This document shows, one piece after another, positions 7,903-15,426 of a stretch of 64,000 nt of DNA (position 1 is the stretch's first letter; every line of letters starts with the position of its first letter). Origin of the DNA: Kitasatospora sp. SUK 42 (GTDB taxonomy: Bacteria; Actinomycetota; Actinomycetes; Streptomycetales; Streptomycetaceae). The notes beneath the pieces are model-generated. The model did no database searches. It was not told where the DNA came from and was given only the letters and a program-made list of their open reading frames with translations. The stretch covers positions 1,116,938 through 1,180,937 of the forward strand of contig NZ_LFMD02000002.1 of assembly GCF_015776785.2 (NCBI RefSeq). Reading direction: 5' to 3'. Position numbers and translations under genes: made by a program.

Positions 7903-8970
7903 GTGGCCAGGAGAAGGGGCAGCGAGCAGCTGGACGGCGAGGAGCTGGACGAGGAGTCGACTCCACGCCGCGGTCCGCTGCGGGCGCTGTTGCTCGTGCT
8001 GGTCGGGCTGCTCGGCCTGGCGATGGTGGCGGGTCTGGCCGTGGTCGGGATCTGGTGGTTCGGCTTCCGGCAGGCGGCCACCGAGGAGTGCACGGTGAAG
8101 ACCGCGGCCGGCAGCGGCACGCTGGAGCTGCCGCAGGCCGCCAACGCCGCGACGATCGCCGCGGTGGCGCGTTCGCGCGGGCTGCCGGACCGGGCGACCA
8201 CGATCTCGCTGGCGACCGCCATGCAGGAGTCCAAGCTGCGCAACCTCGCGGGCGGCGACCGGGACTCGATCGGCCTGTTCCAGCAGCGGCCCTCGATGGG
8301 CTGGGGCACCCCCGAGCAGATCGCGGACCCGGTGTACGCGACCAACAAGTTCCTGGACGGCCTGGTCAAGGTCCCCGGCTACACCCGGATCCCGCTGACC
8401 GACGCGGCCCAGGCGGTGCAGAAGAGCGGCTACCCGCAGGCGTACGCCAAGCACGAGACCAAGGCGACCCTGCTCACCTCGGCGCTGTCCGGGCGCGAGC
8501 CCGGCTCCTTCAACTGCGTGGTGAAGGACTACGCCAAGCCGGATCCGGCCGACGCGTCCTCGCCGACGGCGGGCGCCTCGGCCACCCCGGCCGCGCTGCC
8601 GGACCGCACCCAGGTGCTGTCCGACCGGGTGCGCCGGGAGTTCGGCCGGACCGTCACCCCGGCGGCCGGCTACACCTCGACGATCAAGGGCGCCGAGAAC
8701 GCGGTCTCGCTGACCCTGGACCCGGCGGCCGCCGCGCTGACCTCCTCGGCGGACGCCGCGGCGGACGGCGGGGTGAGCGCCGAGCGGGCCAGCGGCTGGG
8801 AGGTGGCCCACTGGGCGGTCGCCCAGGCCCAGCAGCTGGGCATCGCGACGGTCGCCTACGACGGGAAGATCTGGCGCAAGAGCAAGTCGGAGGACGGCTG
8901 GCAGGCCCAGGGCTCCGGCACGTCGACCAAGCTCGTCCAGGTCACCCTCGCGCCGTACGACAAGAGCTGA
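7903..8970 (+). CDS. Single-pass membrane protein with lysozyme-like ectodomain
   Basis: 355 residues. The basic/acidic cytoplasmic N-terminus (to about 27) is followed by one membrane helix (LRALLLVLVGLLGLAMVAGLAVVGIWWF) and a long extracytoplasmic part. The first 150 residues outside contain TISLATAMQESKLRNLAGGDRDSIGLFQQRPS...WGTPEQIADPVYATNKFLDGL, the helical pattern of goose-type or transglycosylase-like folds with a plausible catalytic Glu in MQES. A disordered Ala/Thr/Ser linker and a second alpha/beta region (WEVAHWAVAQAQQLGIATVAYDGKIWRK) follow. Streptomycete homologues are usually annotated only as hypothetical or membrane proteins. The role in peptidoglycan turnover is inferred. GTG start with AGAGGGGCGAGG upstream. 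Confidence 0.85.
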   Translation: MARRRGSEQLDGEELDEESTPRRGPLRALLLVLVGLLGLAMVAGLAVVGIWWFGFRQAATEECTVKTAAGSGTLELPQAANAATIAAVARSRGLPDRATTISLATAMQESKLRNLAGGDRDSIGLFQQRPSMGWGTPEQIADPVYATNKFLDGLVKVPGYTRIPLTDAAQAVQKSGYPQAYAKHETKATLLTSALSGREPGSFNCVVKDYAKPDPADASSPTAGASATPAALPDRTQVLSDRVRREFGRTVTPAAGYTSTIKGAENAVSLTLDPAAAALTSSADAAADGGVSAERASGWEVAHWAVAQAQQLGIATVAYDGKIWRKSKSEDGWQAQGSGTSTKLVQVTLAPYDKS

Positions 8971-9279
8971 CGCACTGGTGTTCGGGTTGCCGCCGGACGG
9001 GTGATTCGGGTCAACCCCGGTGGACCGACCCCCCGTTCCGGCGGCCCCCGGTGGAGAACCGTCACTTCCCTTGGCCGGGGCCGGTTCGACGGTGCGCGGC
9101 GGGCCCGGTGGACGCCTCCGCTGTGGTCGTACCATCCGATGGTCGGTCGGGATCTTTCCTTGCACCGGCCGAAACCTTCTGGCTTCTCAAGCGGTAACAA
9201 CCTCGTCCGCCCGGTCCCGTCCACGACCGGTCGTCCACCCGGGTGGGCGGGACGGACCCAGACCCCTTCGAGGAGCCCC
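8971..9279 (+). promoter_or_regulatory. Upstream region of secreted Ala-rich protein gene
   Basis: There is no ORF of coding character here. It contains a small inverted repeat ACCATC-C-GATGGT (9131-9143) and a less GC-rich stretch 9145-9205, which is the likely promoter zone. I cannot fix -35/-10 elements. The gene's ribosome binding site GAGGAG is at 9270-9275. Confidence 0.4.
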
Positions 9280-10071
9280 ATGTCTCACCCCCTCACGCGC
9301 CGGATCGCCCAGGCCGCGCTCGTCGTGGCGGCCGGAGCGACCCCGCTGGTCGCGGCCGGCTCCGCGTCCGCCCTGGGCGGTGACGCCCTGCTTCCCAAGA
9401 GCGACCTCGCGGCGCCCCTGAGCCAGCTGACCAACAACGACACCGGTTCCACCCTGCAGCACACCACCCACCAGCTCGGTCAGGCCGCCGGCACCACCGG
9501 TGCGGCCACCGTCGCCGCGGGCGTGCCGTCCGCCGCCGACGCCGCCGGGAGCATCGTCGCCCACCAGCTGCCCGAGGCGAACGAGAAGGCCAGCTCGCTG
9601 ACCGCCCCGGTCGACCAGACCGCCGCCACCACCGGCCAGCTCTCCGCCGTCACCCCCAAGGTCGCCTCGGCCCTGGCCGGCAAGCTCGGCGAGGCCGTCA
9701 CCGGCAGGGCCGCGGGCACCCGCAGCGCCAACGCCGGCGCCGGCGCGGTCGGCGACCTCGCCCAGGCGGGCTCCGTCACCCAGGCCCTGCCCGGCGCCGA
9801 CAAGCTCGCCGGTGCCGTTCCCGGCGCCGGTGCCGTCGCCGACGCGCTGCCGCTGGGCTCCGTCCAGCGGGCGCTGCCGCTCGGCTCGGTGGAGGAGAGC
9901 CTGCCGGCCACCGACGTGCTGGGCCTCGCCGAGCACGGCTCGGCCAACCGCCTCGGCGGCGCCGACCTCGGCCAGAACAACCCGCTGTCCGGCCTGCTCG
10001 GCGGGCTCGGCCCGCTCGGCGGACTGCTGGGCGGCGCGAACGGCGGCAGCATCAGCGGCCTGCCGCTCTAA
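9280..10071 (+). CDS. Secreted Ala/Gly/Leu-rich protein of unknown function
   Basis: A 263-residue protein with a Sec signal peptide: basic MSHPLTRRIAQ, hydrophobic AALVVAAGATPLVAAG, and a likely cleavage after SASA. The mature part has no recognisable enzyme motif. It is rich in Ala, Gly, Leu and Thr, has repeating amphipathic segments (for example VADALPLGSVQRALPLGSVEESLP) and a glycine/leucine tail (LSGLLGGLGPLGGLLGGANGG). It has no cysteine. It looks structural or surface-associated, as many streptomycete exported proteins do. The ATG is preceded by GAGGAG. A tandem repeat and a hairpin lie between it and convergent dapC. Confidence 0.85.
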   Translation: MSHPLTRRIAQAALVVAAGATPLVAAGSASALGGDALLPKSDLAAPLSQLTNNDTGSTLQHTTHQLGQAAGTTGAATVAAGVPSAADAAGSIVAHQLPEANEKASSLTAPVDQTAATTGQLSAVTPKVASALAGKLGEAVTGRAAGTRSANAGAGAVGDLAQAGSVTQALPGADKLAGAVPGAGAVADALPLGSVQRALPLGSVEESLPATDVLGLAEHGSANRLGGADLGQNNPLSGLLGGLGPLGGLLGGANGGSISGLPL

Positions 10072-10126
10072 GGCCCGACTGTTGCAGGGCCCTGCTGTTG
10101 GCAAGGCCCTGCTTCCGCGAAGCCGC

Positions 10127-10166
10127 GTCCACGTACGCACGACGAAGTCCACGTACGCACGACGAA
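10127..10166. repeat. Two tandem copies of a 20-bp repeat
   Basis: GTCCACGTACGCACGACGAA is present twice without interruption (10127-10146, 10147-10166), between the stop of the secreted protein and the terminator hairpin before dapC. The two copies are identical, suggesting recent duplication. Confidence 0.95.
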
Positions 10167-10202
10167 GGGGCCGGTGCTCCCACCCGGGACACCGACCCCT
10201 TC
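10164..10202. terminator. Hairpin between convergent secreted-protein gene and dapC
   Basis: GAAGGGGCCGGTG (10164-10176) pairs with CACCGACCCCTTC (10190-10202) with one mismatch in 13. It lies 9 nt beyond the dapC stop on the minus strand and downstream of the plus-strand gene, so it can terminate both. Confidence 0.75.
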
Positions 10203-10211
10203 CGCGTACCG

Positions 10212-11303
10212 TCAGCGCGCCGCGTTCAGCCGTTCCACGGCCGCGGCCACCCGCTCGTCGGTCGCGGTGAACGCCACCCGGACGAAGCGCTCGCCGGCCG
10301 GCCCGTAGAAGTCACCGGGCGCCACCAGGATGCCCAGCGCGGCCAGCTCGGCCACGGTCTCCCAGCACGGGCGGTCCTGGGTCGCCCACAGGTAGAGGCT
10401 GGCCTCGGAGTGCTCGATCCGGAAGCCGTACGCCTCCAGCGCCGTCCGCAGCGCCGAACGCCGGGCCGCGTAACGCCCGCGCTGCTCGGCCACGTGCGCG
10501 TCGTCCGCCAGCGCCGCGACGGTCGCCGCCTGGACGGGCGCCGGCACGATCATGCCGCCGTGCTTGCGCACCTCCAGCAGCTCCCTGACCACCACCGGGT
10601 CGCCCGCCACGAAGGAGGCGCGGTAGCCGGCCAGGTTGGACCGCTTGGAGAGCGAGTGGACGGCCAGCAGGCCCTCGTGGTCGTTCCCGCAGACGTCCGG
10701 ACGCAGGACGGAGACCGGCTCGGCCTCCCAGCCCAGCTCCAGGTAGCACTCGTCGCTGACCAGCAGCACCCGGTGCTCCCGGGCCCACTCGACGGCGCGG
10801 CGCAGCTCGTCCGCGCCGAGCACCCGGCCGGTCGGGTTGGACGGCGAGTTCACCCAGAGCAGGCGCACCCGGGAGCCGTCCAGCTCGTCCACCGAGTCGT
10901 ACTCGACCGGCTCGGCACCGCACAACCGCGCGCCCACCTCGTAGGTCGGGTACGCCAGCCGCGGATAGGCGACCTGGTCGCCCGGGCCGAGGCCGAGCTG
11001 GGTCGGCAGCCAGGCCACCAGCTCCTTGGAGCCGACGGTCGGCAGGACGGCCTGCGGGCCGATCTCGGCGCCGCAGCGGCGGTTCAGCCAGCCGGCGATC
11101 GCCTCGCGCAGCTCCAGCGGACCCCAGACGGTCGGGTAGCCGGGCGTGTCGGTGTGGGCGGCCAGCGCCTTCTGGATCACCTCGGGGACCGGGTCGACCG
11201 GGGTGCCGACGGAGAAGTCGCACAGGCCGCCCGGGTGGGCGAGGGCGGTGGCCTTGTAGGGCTCCAGCTTGTCCCAGGGGAACACGGGGAGCCGATCGGA
11301 CAC
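10212..11303 (-). CDS. dapC: Succinyldiaminopimelate transaminase
   Basis: A PLP-dependent fold-type I aminotransferase that converts N-succinyl-2-amino-6-oxopimelate to succinyl-LL-DAP in lysine and cell wall synthesis. 363 residues from the GTG giving VSDRLPVFPWDKLEPYKA, the conserved actinobacterial DapC N-terminus. Other hallmarks are VNSPSNPTGR, SDECYLELGW and the Schiff-base lysine in HSLSKRSNLAGYR (Lys220). A longer GTG start (11396) exists but adds an unconserved, low-complexity extension. Only a poorly spaced GGGGAAGG precedes the chosen start. It follows the ferredoxin gene on the same strand, the usual pairing in streptomycetes. Confidence 0.92.
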   Translation of the reverse strand: MSDRLPVFPWDKLEPYKATALAHPGGLCDFSVGTPVDPVPEVIQKALAAHTDTPGYPTVWGPLELREAIAGWLNRRCGAEIGPQAVLPTVGSKELVAWLPTQLGLGPGDQVAYPRLAYPTYEVGARLCGAEPVEYDSVDELDGSRVRLLWVNSPSNPTGRVLGADELRRAVEWAREHRVLLVSDECYLELGWEAEPVSVLRPDVCGNDHEGLLAVHSLSKRSNLAGYRASFVAGDPVVVRELLEVRKHGGMIVPAPVQAATVAALADDAHVAEQRGRYAARRSALRTALEAYGFRIEHSEASLYLWATQDRPCWETVAELAALGILVAPGDFYGPAGERFVRVAFTATDERVAAAVERLNAAR

Positions 11304-11402
11304 CCTTCCCCGGTCGGAATGGCGGCGCGCCGCCCCCGGGTGGCCCGGGAACGGCGCGCGCGTGCTGTCGTCGATGCTCACAGCTTCAGATGCCACCGAT
11401 CG

Positions 11403-11729
11403 TCAGTGGTCGGCGTTCTGAGGCGGCAGGGCCTCGATGAACGGGTGGTCCCGCTCGATCAGACCGAGCTTCGAGGCGCCACCGGGCGAACCCAGGTCGT
11501 CGAAGAACTCGACGTTCGCCTTGTAGTAGTCCTTCCACTCCTCGGGAGTGTCGTCCTCGTAGAAGATCGCCTCGACCGGGCAGACCGGCTCGCAAGCGCC
11601 ACAGTCGACACACTCATCCGGGTGGATGTAGAGGGAGCGGTTGCCCTCGTAGATGCAGTCAACCGGGCACTCTTCGATGCACGCCTTGTCCTTCACGTCG
11701 ACACAAGGCTGCGCGATGACGTAGGTCAC
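11403..11729 (-). CDS. fdxA: 7Fe ferredoxin
   Basis: A 108-residue electron carrier of the [3Fe-4S][4Fe-4S] type. Cys9, Cys17 and Cys50 are placed for the 3Fe cluster, and Cys21, Cys40, Cys43 and Cys46 (CVDCGACEPVCP) for the 4Fe cluster. The spacing is exactly that of Azotobacter-type 7Fe ferredoxins plus one. The C-terminal extension DTPEEWKDYYKANVEFFDDLGSPGGA is standard for actinobacterial FdxA. GTG start with a strong GAGGAGGAACGA ribosome binding site. It is transcribed with dapC. Confidence 0.96.
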   Translation of the reverse strand: MTYVIAQPCVDVKDKACIEECPVDCIYEGNRSLYIHPDECVDCGACEPVCPVEAIFYEDDTPEEWKDYYKANVEFFDDLGSPGGASKLGLIERDHPFIEALPPQNADH

Positions 11730-11862
11730 GCTGTCGTTCCTCCTCGGAAGGGCCTGGCGGCCCGTTCTGTTCTGCTCGCGTGCGCGGTGAGCGCGGCGTC
11801 GTCGATGCCCGCCCCTAGTATCGCGGGTCGGAGACCGCAAATGCACAGGAGGTGGCCTGATC

Positions 11863-12864
11863 ATGACCCGAGACCCGTCGCAGAGCCGTCCGGAAGTCCG
11901 GATAGATCGCTCTGACGTGGGACGACGTGTGTCCGTTCGGCGCCTCTCGGAGTTCGTGGACGACCGGCCGGTGTTCCGGGATTCGATCGGCGTGCTCACA
12001 TCGTGGGACGATCATGGACTGACCGTGGTGCCTCGCTCGGGCGAGCCGGTCCTCGTACCGGAGAAGCTGCTGGTCGCGGGCAAGGTGGTGCCGCCGTTCC
12101 CGGCGCGGCGCGCGCCGCTGCCGGCCGCCACGCCGGTCGAGCTGCAGCGGATCGCGGGGCGCGGCTGGCCCGGGGTCGAGCAGGAGGCGCTCGGCGAGTG
12201 GACGCTGCGCGCGGCCGCCGGGTTCACGCGGCGGGCCAACTCCGTCCAGGCCCTCGGCGACCCCGGACTGCCGCTGCCTCAGGCGCTGGCCGCCGTACGG
12301 GACTGGTACGCGGCGCGCGGACTGCCCGCCCAGGTCGAGGTGGTCACCCCCGGGACGGCGGACGGGCTGCGGGAGCTGCTGGGCGCGCCGCACTCCCCCA
12401 CCCTGGTGCGCACCGCCCCGCTGGCCGGGGTCGCCCGGGCCGGCACCGGGCAGGACAGGGTCCGGCTCTCGCGGACGGCGGACGCCGACTGGATGTCCCT
12501 GTACGGCCGACTGGGCGAGGACCCCGCCGTGCGGGAGGCCGCCCGGCGGGTGCTGCACGGCGGCCCCTCCGTCTGGTTCGCCACCGTGCCGGGCGCCCCC
12601 GGGCAGCCGCCGCTGGCGATCGGGCGCTGCGTCGTCGACGGCCCCTGGGCCTGCTTCGGCGCGATCGAGGTCCAGCCGTACGCCCGGAGGGCCGGGCTGG
12701 CGACGGCGGTCATGGCGGTGCTCGCCGCCCGCGCGGCCGAGGAGGGCGCCAGCGGCGCGTACCTCCAGGTCGAGGCGGGGAACGAGGGTGCGATCGCGCT
12801 GTATGACGGACTCGGCTTCACGACCAGTCACACTTACCACTACGCGCTCCTCCCCCAGGAGTGA
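11863..12864 (+). CDS. GNAT family N-acetyltransferase
   Basis: A 333-residue protein. The first 90 residues form a small basic domain (VGRRVSVRRLSEF...GVLTSWDDHGLTVVPRSGEPVLVPEKLLVAGKVVPP) that looks like an SH3-like or wide beta fold. The C-terminal acetyltransferase domain follows. Its acetyl-CoA-binding motif is IEVQPYARRAGLATAVMAVLAARAAEEGA, followed by YLQVEAGNEGAIALYDGLGFTTSHTYHY. Its substrate is unknown. The ATG has an excellent ribosome binding site (AGGAGGTGG). It diverges from fdxA. Confidence 0.9.
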   Translation: MTRDPSQSRPEVRIDRSDVGRRVSVRRLSEFVDDRPVFRDSIGVLTSWDDHGLTVVPRSGEPVLVPEKLLVAGKVVPPFPARRAPLPAATPVELQRIAGRGWPGVEQEALGEWTLRAAAGFTRRANSVQALGDPGLPLPQALAAVRDWYAARGLPAQVEVVTPGTADGLRELLGAPHSPTLVRTAPLAGVARAGTGQDRVRLSRTADADWMSLYGRLGEDPAVREAARRVLHGGPSVWFATVPGAPGQPPLAIGRCVVDGPWACFGAIEVQPYARRAGLATAVMAVLAARAAEEGASGAYLQVEAGNEGAIALYDGLGFTTSHTYHYALLPQE

Positions 12865-12940
12865 CCACCTGACCGTTACGTCGTTGTTCGTCCCGCTTGT
12901 CCGCTTGTCCGTCCGCCGTACGAAAGCCGTCGCCGTCACC

Positions 12941-13813
12941 GTGACCGAGCAGAGCAGAGACCGCTTCCGGACCGCCGCCCGCACCGAGGACCCCGATCCG
13001 GTGCTGCTGTGCCTGCTCGCTGCCGCCGAGCACGACCCCGTCCTGGACCCCGGCGACCCGGGCGAACCACCCGGGGTGGACGCCGTGCTCGCCGCCTGCG
13101 AGGCCGCGCTGGAACGGCACGCGGCCGCCGTCCGGCTCGCCGTGGCCGAGCGCTCGCCGTCCGGGCCGGAGGAGACCGCCGCCCTGCTCGCCGCCGTGCT
13201 CGGCGGACGGGAACGGTTCCACGGGCGGCAGTCCGACTACCGGCGGCTGGAGTCCTCGCTGCTGCCCGACGTGCTGCGGCGGCGGCGCGGACTGCCCATC
13301 ATGCTCTCGCTGGTGTGGATCGCGGTCGGGCAGAAGGCCGGGCTCACCGTCCACGGCATCGCGCTGCCCGGCCACTTCATCGTCGCGGTCGGCGGCCCGA
13401 CCGGCGGCGAGCAGTACGTCCTCGCCGACCCGTTCCACGGCGGACGGCTGCTCGACCCGGCCGACGTCGAACACCTGGTCGCCGCCTCCGGGCACGAGTT
13501 CACGCCCGCCCTGCTCACCCCGGCCCAGCCGCTGGACATCGTGCTGCGGATACTCGGCAACATCCGCGCCTGGGCGGCCGACCGTCCCGAACACGCCCGC
13601 ACCCAGCTGTGGGCCACCGAACTCGCCCTGCTGCTCCCCCGCCACCCCGCCCAGCTGCGGCTCGAACGGGCCGAACTCCTGGTGCGGATGGGGGACTTCC
13701 TCGGCGGCTCGGCGGAGATGGACTCGTACGCGCAGATCCTGGACGCCTTCGACCCGGACGGCGCCGCCAAGGTCCGGCAGGAGGCCCGGGCGGCGCGGCA
13801 CCGGCTCAACTAG
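12941..13813 (+). CDS. SirB1/transglutaminase-like family protein
   Basis: A 290-residue protein with a transglutaminase-like core of the SirB1 type. FHGRQSDYRRLESSLLPDVLRRRRGLPIMLSLVWIAVGQKAGL is followed by VHGIALPGHFIVAVGG and YVLADPFHGGRLL; a tetratricopeptide-like helical region (about 195-285) follows. The usual catalytic Cys of active transglutaminases is not visible at the LPIMLS position, as in other SirB1 proteins, so it may be non-catalytic. The GTG start has a weak ribosome binding site, and alternatives upstream lie close to the acetyltransferase stop. It probably follows that gene in an operon. Confidence 0.82.
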   Translation: MTEQSRDRFRTAARTEDPDPVLLCLLAAAEHDPVLDPGDPGEPPGVDAVLAACEAALERHAAAVRLAVAERSPSGPEETAALLAAVLGGRERFHGRQSDYRRLESSLLPDVLRRRRGLPIMLSLVWIAVGQKAGLTVHGIALPGHFIVAVGGPTGGEQYVLADPFHGGRLLDPADVEHLVAASGHEFTPALLTPAQPLDIVLRILGNIRAWAADRPEHARTQLWATELALLLPRHPAQLRLERAELLVRMGDFLGGSAEMDSYAQILDAFDPDGAAKVRQEARAARHRLN

Positions 13814-13826
13814 GACCTGTCCGCCG

Positions 13827-14456
13827 CTACAGCCAGCCCTTCTCCCGGGCGATCCGGACCGCCTCGGTGCGGTTGCGGGCCTCGGTCTTCTGGATCGCCA
13901 TCGAGAGGTAGTTGCGCACCGTCCCCTCCGACAGGTGCAGCCGCCTCGCGATGTCCGCGTTCACCGCGCCGTCCGCGGCCGCGCCCAGCACGTCCCGCTC
14001 GCGCGCGGTCAGCGGGTTCGCGCCCTCCGCCAGCGCGGCCGCCGCCAGCACCGGATCGATCACCCGCTCGCCGCGCAGCACCCGGCGGATCGCCTCGGCC
14101 AGCTCGGCGGCGGGCGCGTCCTTCACCAGGAAGGCGTCCGCGCCCGACTCCATCGCCCGGCGCAGGTAGCCGGGGCGGCCGAAGGTCGTCGCGATCACCA
14201 CCTTCGTACCCGGCGCCCGGCGGCGCAGCTCGGCCGCCGCCTCGATGCCCGTCAGGCCCGGCATCTCGATGTCCAGCACGGCGACCTGCACCTCGTTCGC
14301 CAGCACCGCCGCCACCACCTCGTCCCCGCGGCCCACCTGCGCGACGACGTCGATGTCCCCCTCCAGCCCGAGCAGCGCCGCCAGTGCCTCCCGGACCATC
14401 CCCTGGTCCTCGGCGAGCAGCACGCGGATCGAGGGGCTGTTCTCTGCGTTACCCAT
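13827..14456 (-). CDS. NarL/LuxR-family response regulator (DesR-like)
   Basis: 209 residues. The receiver domain (about 10-125) has acidic pair Glu16-Asp17, phosphoacceptor Asp62 in VLDIEMPG, and Lys in FLVKDAPA. A C-terminal LuxR helix-turn-helix follows, NPLTARERDVLGAAADGAVNADIARRLHLSEGTVRNYL. The last residues AVRIAREKGWL are typical of DesR-type regulators, which usually sit directly behind a DesK-type kinase. No kinase is adjacent here; the nearest DesK-type kinase ends at 19530, on the same strand and 5 kb upstream. The start (MGNAEN) has a poor ribosome binding site, and an upstream GTG (14462) is possible. Confidence 0.9.
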   Translation of the reverse strand: MGNAENSPSIRVLLAEDQGMVREALAALLGLEGDIDVVAQVGRGDEVVAAVLANEVQVAVLDIEMPGLTGIEAAAELRRRAPGTKVVIATTFGRPGYLRRAMESGADAFLVKDAPAAELAEAIRRVLRGERVIDPVLAAAALAEGANPLTARERDVLGAAADGAVNADIARRLHLSEGTVRNYLSMAIQKTEARNRTEAVRIAREKGWL

Positions 14457-14511
14457 GGCCACGACCTTAGAGGGGAACGGGCTTGAGTCTCCGGTAGGAG
14501 GAGACCGCACA

Positions 14512-14793
14512 GTGGTGCCCATGGACGGAGACGACATCCGCTACTCGATCGGCGACCTCGCCCGGCGCACCGGGCTCACCGCCGAGACCACCCGGTTCCA
14601 GGCCCTCCACACCCTGACCGCCGTCACCACCCTCGACAACCCGGCCTCCCGGGCCGTCCCCACCCGCAACGCCTTCACCGTCACCGGGGAGTTCCTCCTC
14701 GCCGGCCGCCCCGCCCTCCGCTACCGCCGCACAGGCACAGGTGTCACAGCCAGCGCCTGGCGGCGTCGAGGCTGTCGGCGCCGGTGGTGTTGA
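14512..14793 (+). pseudogene. MerR-family regulator fragment (N-terminal helix-turn-helix only)
   Basis: An AGGAGGAG ribosome binding site (14497-14504) leads to GTG and then MDGDDIRYSIGDLARRTGLT, the unmistakable N-terminal recognition helices of a MerR regulator. The expected continuation (TIRFY... and the wing and coiled coil) is absent. After AETTRF the frame reads an unrelated Thr/Ala-rich stretch and an Arg-rich end running into the convergent gene at 14744. It is therefore a truncated or fused remnant, at the edge of a block that separates a kinase from its probable regulator. Confidence 0.6.
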
Positions 14794-15094
14794 AGGCGAT
14801 GGCGGCCTGTGGGGCGTGGCGGCGGACGAGATTGACGACGAGTTCGAAGAGGGGCAGGGCGGGCTCGGGCTTGCGGATGCCACCGCCGATGACGACGACG
14901 TCCCACGGGCGGGAGGCGAGGGCGGCGGTGATCGCGGGTTCGGCGGTCCCGTCGGGGGCCACCAGGGTCATCGACGCGTCGATGCCGTGGTCGGCGAAGC
15001 GGGCGAGTTCGGCGTCGAGGACGGCCCGCAGGCCGTCGCCGTCCATACCGGGGACGCTGTGCGGGTCGAAGCCGAGGACGAGGACGGTGGACAT
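14744..15094 (-). CDS. Conserved hypothetical protein (alpha/beta, 116 aa)
   Basis: 116 residues with an alternating strand/helix pattern: TVLVLGFDPHSVPG, LDAELARFADHG, SMTLVAPDG, WDVVVIGGGIRKPEPALPLFELVVNLVRRHAP, AAIAFNTTGADSLDAARRWL. It looks like a small Rossmann-like or flavodoxin-like domain. I recognise no catalytic motif and assign no function. ATG start without a clear ribosome binding site; its 3' end overlaps the MerR remnant. It lies 14 nt downstream of the cysteine-containing gene on the same strand and may be the last gene of that operon. Confidence 0.8.
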   Translation of the reverse strand: MSTVLVLGFDPHSVPGMDGDGLRAVLDAELARFADHGIDASMTLVAPDGTAEPAITAALASRPWDVVVIGGGIRKPEPALPLFELVVNLVRRHAPQAAIAFNTTGADSLDAARRWL

Positions 15095-15108
15095 GCCGGG
15101 TAGGACGA

Positions 15109-15426
15109 TCAGTCGGGGTCTCCGGGTTCCTGGAGAAGGTGTCGGGCCGCGTCGGAGAGGGTGAGCTTGGGGTCGGTCCAGGAACAGACCTCCAGCCAGG
15201 AGAGCCGGCCGCCCTCGGCGAAGAGCAGGACCTCGCCGTCGCAGCCGATGGTCGCCTCGGCCACGATCTCCGCGCCGGTGACGGCGTCGGCGCCCGTGAA
15301 GTAGGCGGTGCAACCGCAGGCGCAGCTGGATTCGATGCGCAGGTACGGGAGTTGGGCGCGCAGGGGGTGACCCTCGGGGAGGAGGACGTCAAGGGTACGG
15401 GCGACATCGGCGGGGAGGTGGTTCAT
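15109..15426 (-). CDS. Small cysteine-containing hypothetical protein (105 aa)
   Basis: 105 residues starting MNHLPADVARTLDVLLPEG. A central cluster SSCACGCTAYF (three cysteines in five residues) is followed by a beta-rich stretch (EIVAEATIGCDGEVLLFAEGGRLSWLEVCSW) with two more cysteines. It may bind metal or form disulfides, and it has no signal peptide. Function unknown. Its ATG overlaps the stop of the MurJ-like gene (ATGA), so it is translationally coupled to that flippase. Confidence 0.78.
   Translation of the reverse strand: MNHLPADVARTLDVLLPEGHPLRAQLPYLRIESSCACGCTAYFTGADAVTGAEIVAEATIGCDGEVLLFAEGGRLSWLEVCSWTDPKLTLSDAARHLLQEPGDPD

Noticed and set aside
10212..11396. Longer start for dapC at GTG 11396
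   Set aside because: Adds a low-complexity 31-residue N-terminus not expected in DapC; VSDRLPVFPWDKLEPYKA is the usual start.
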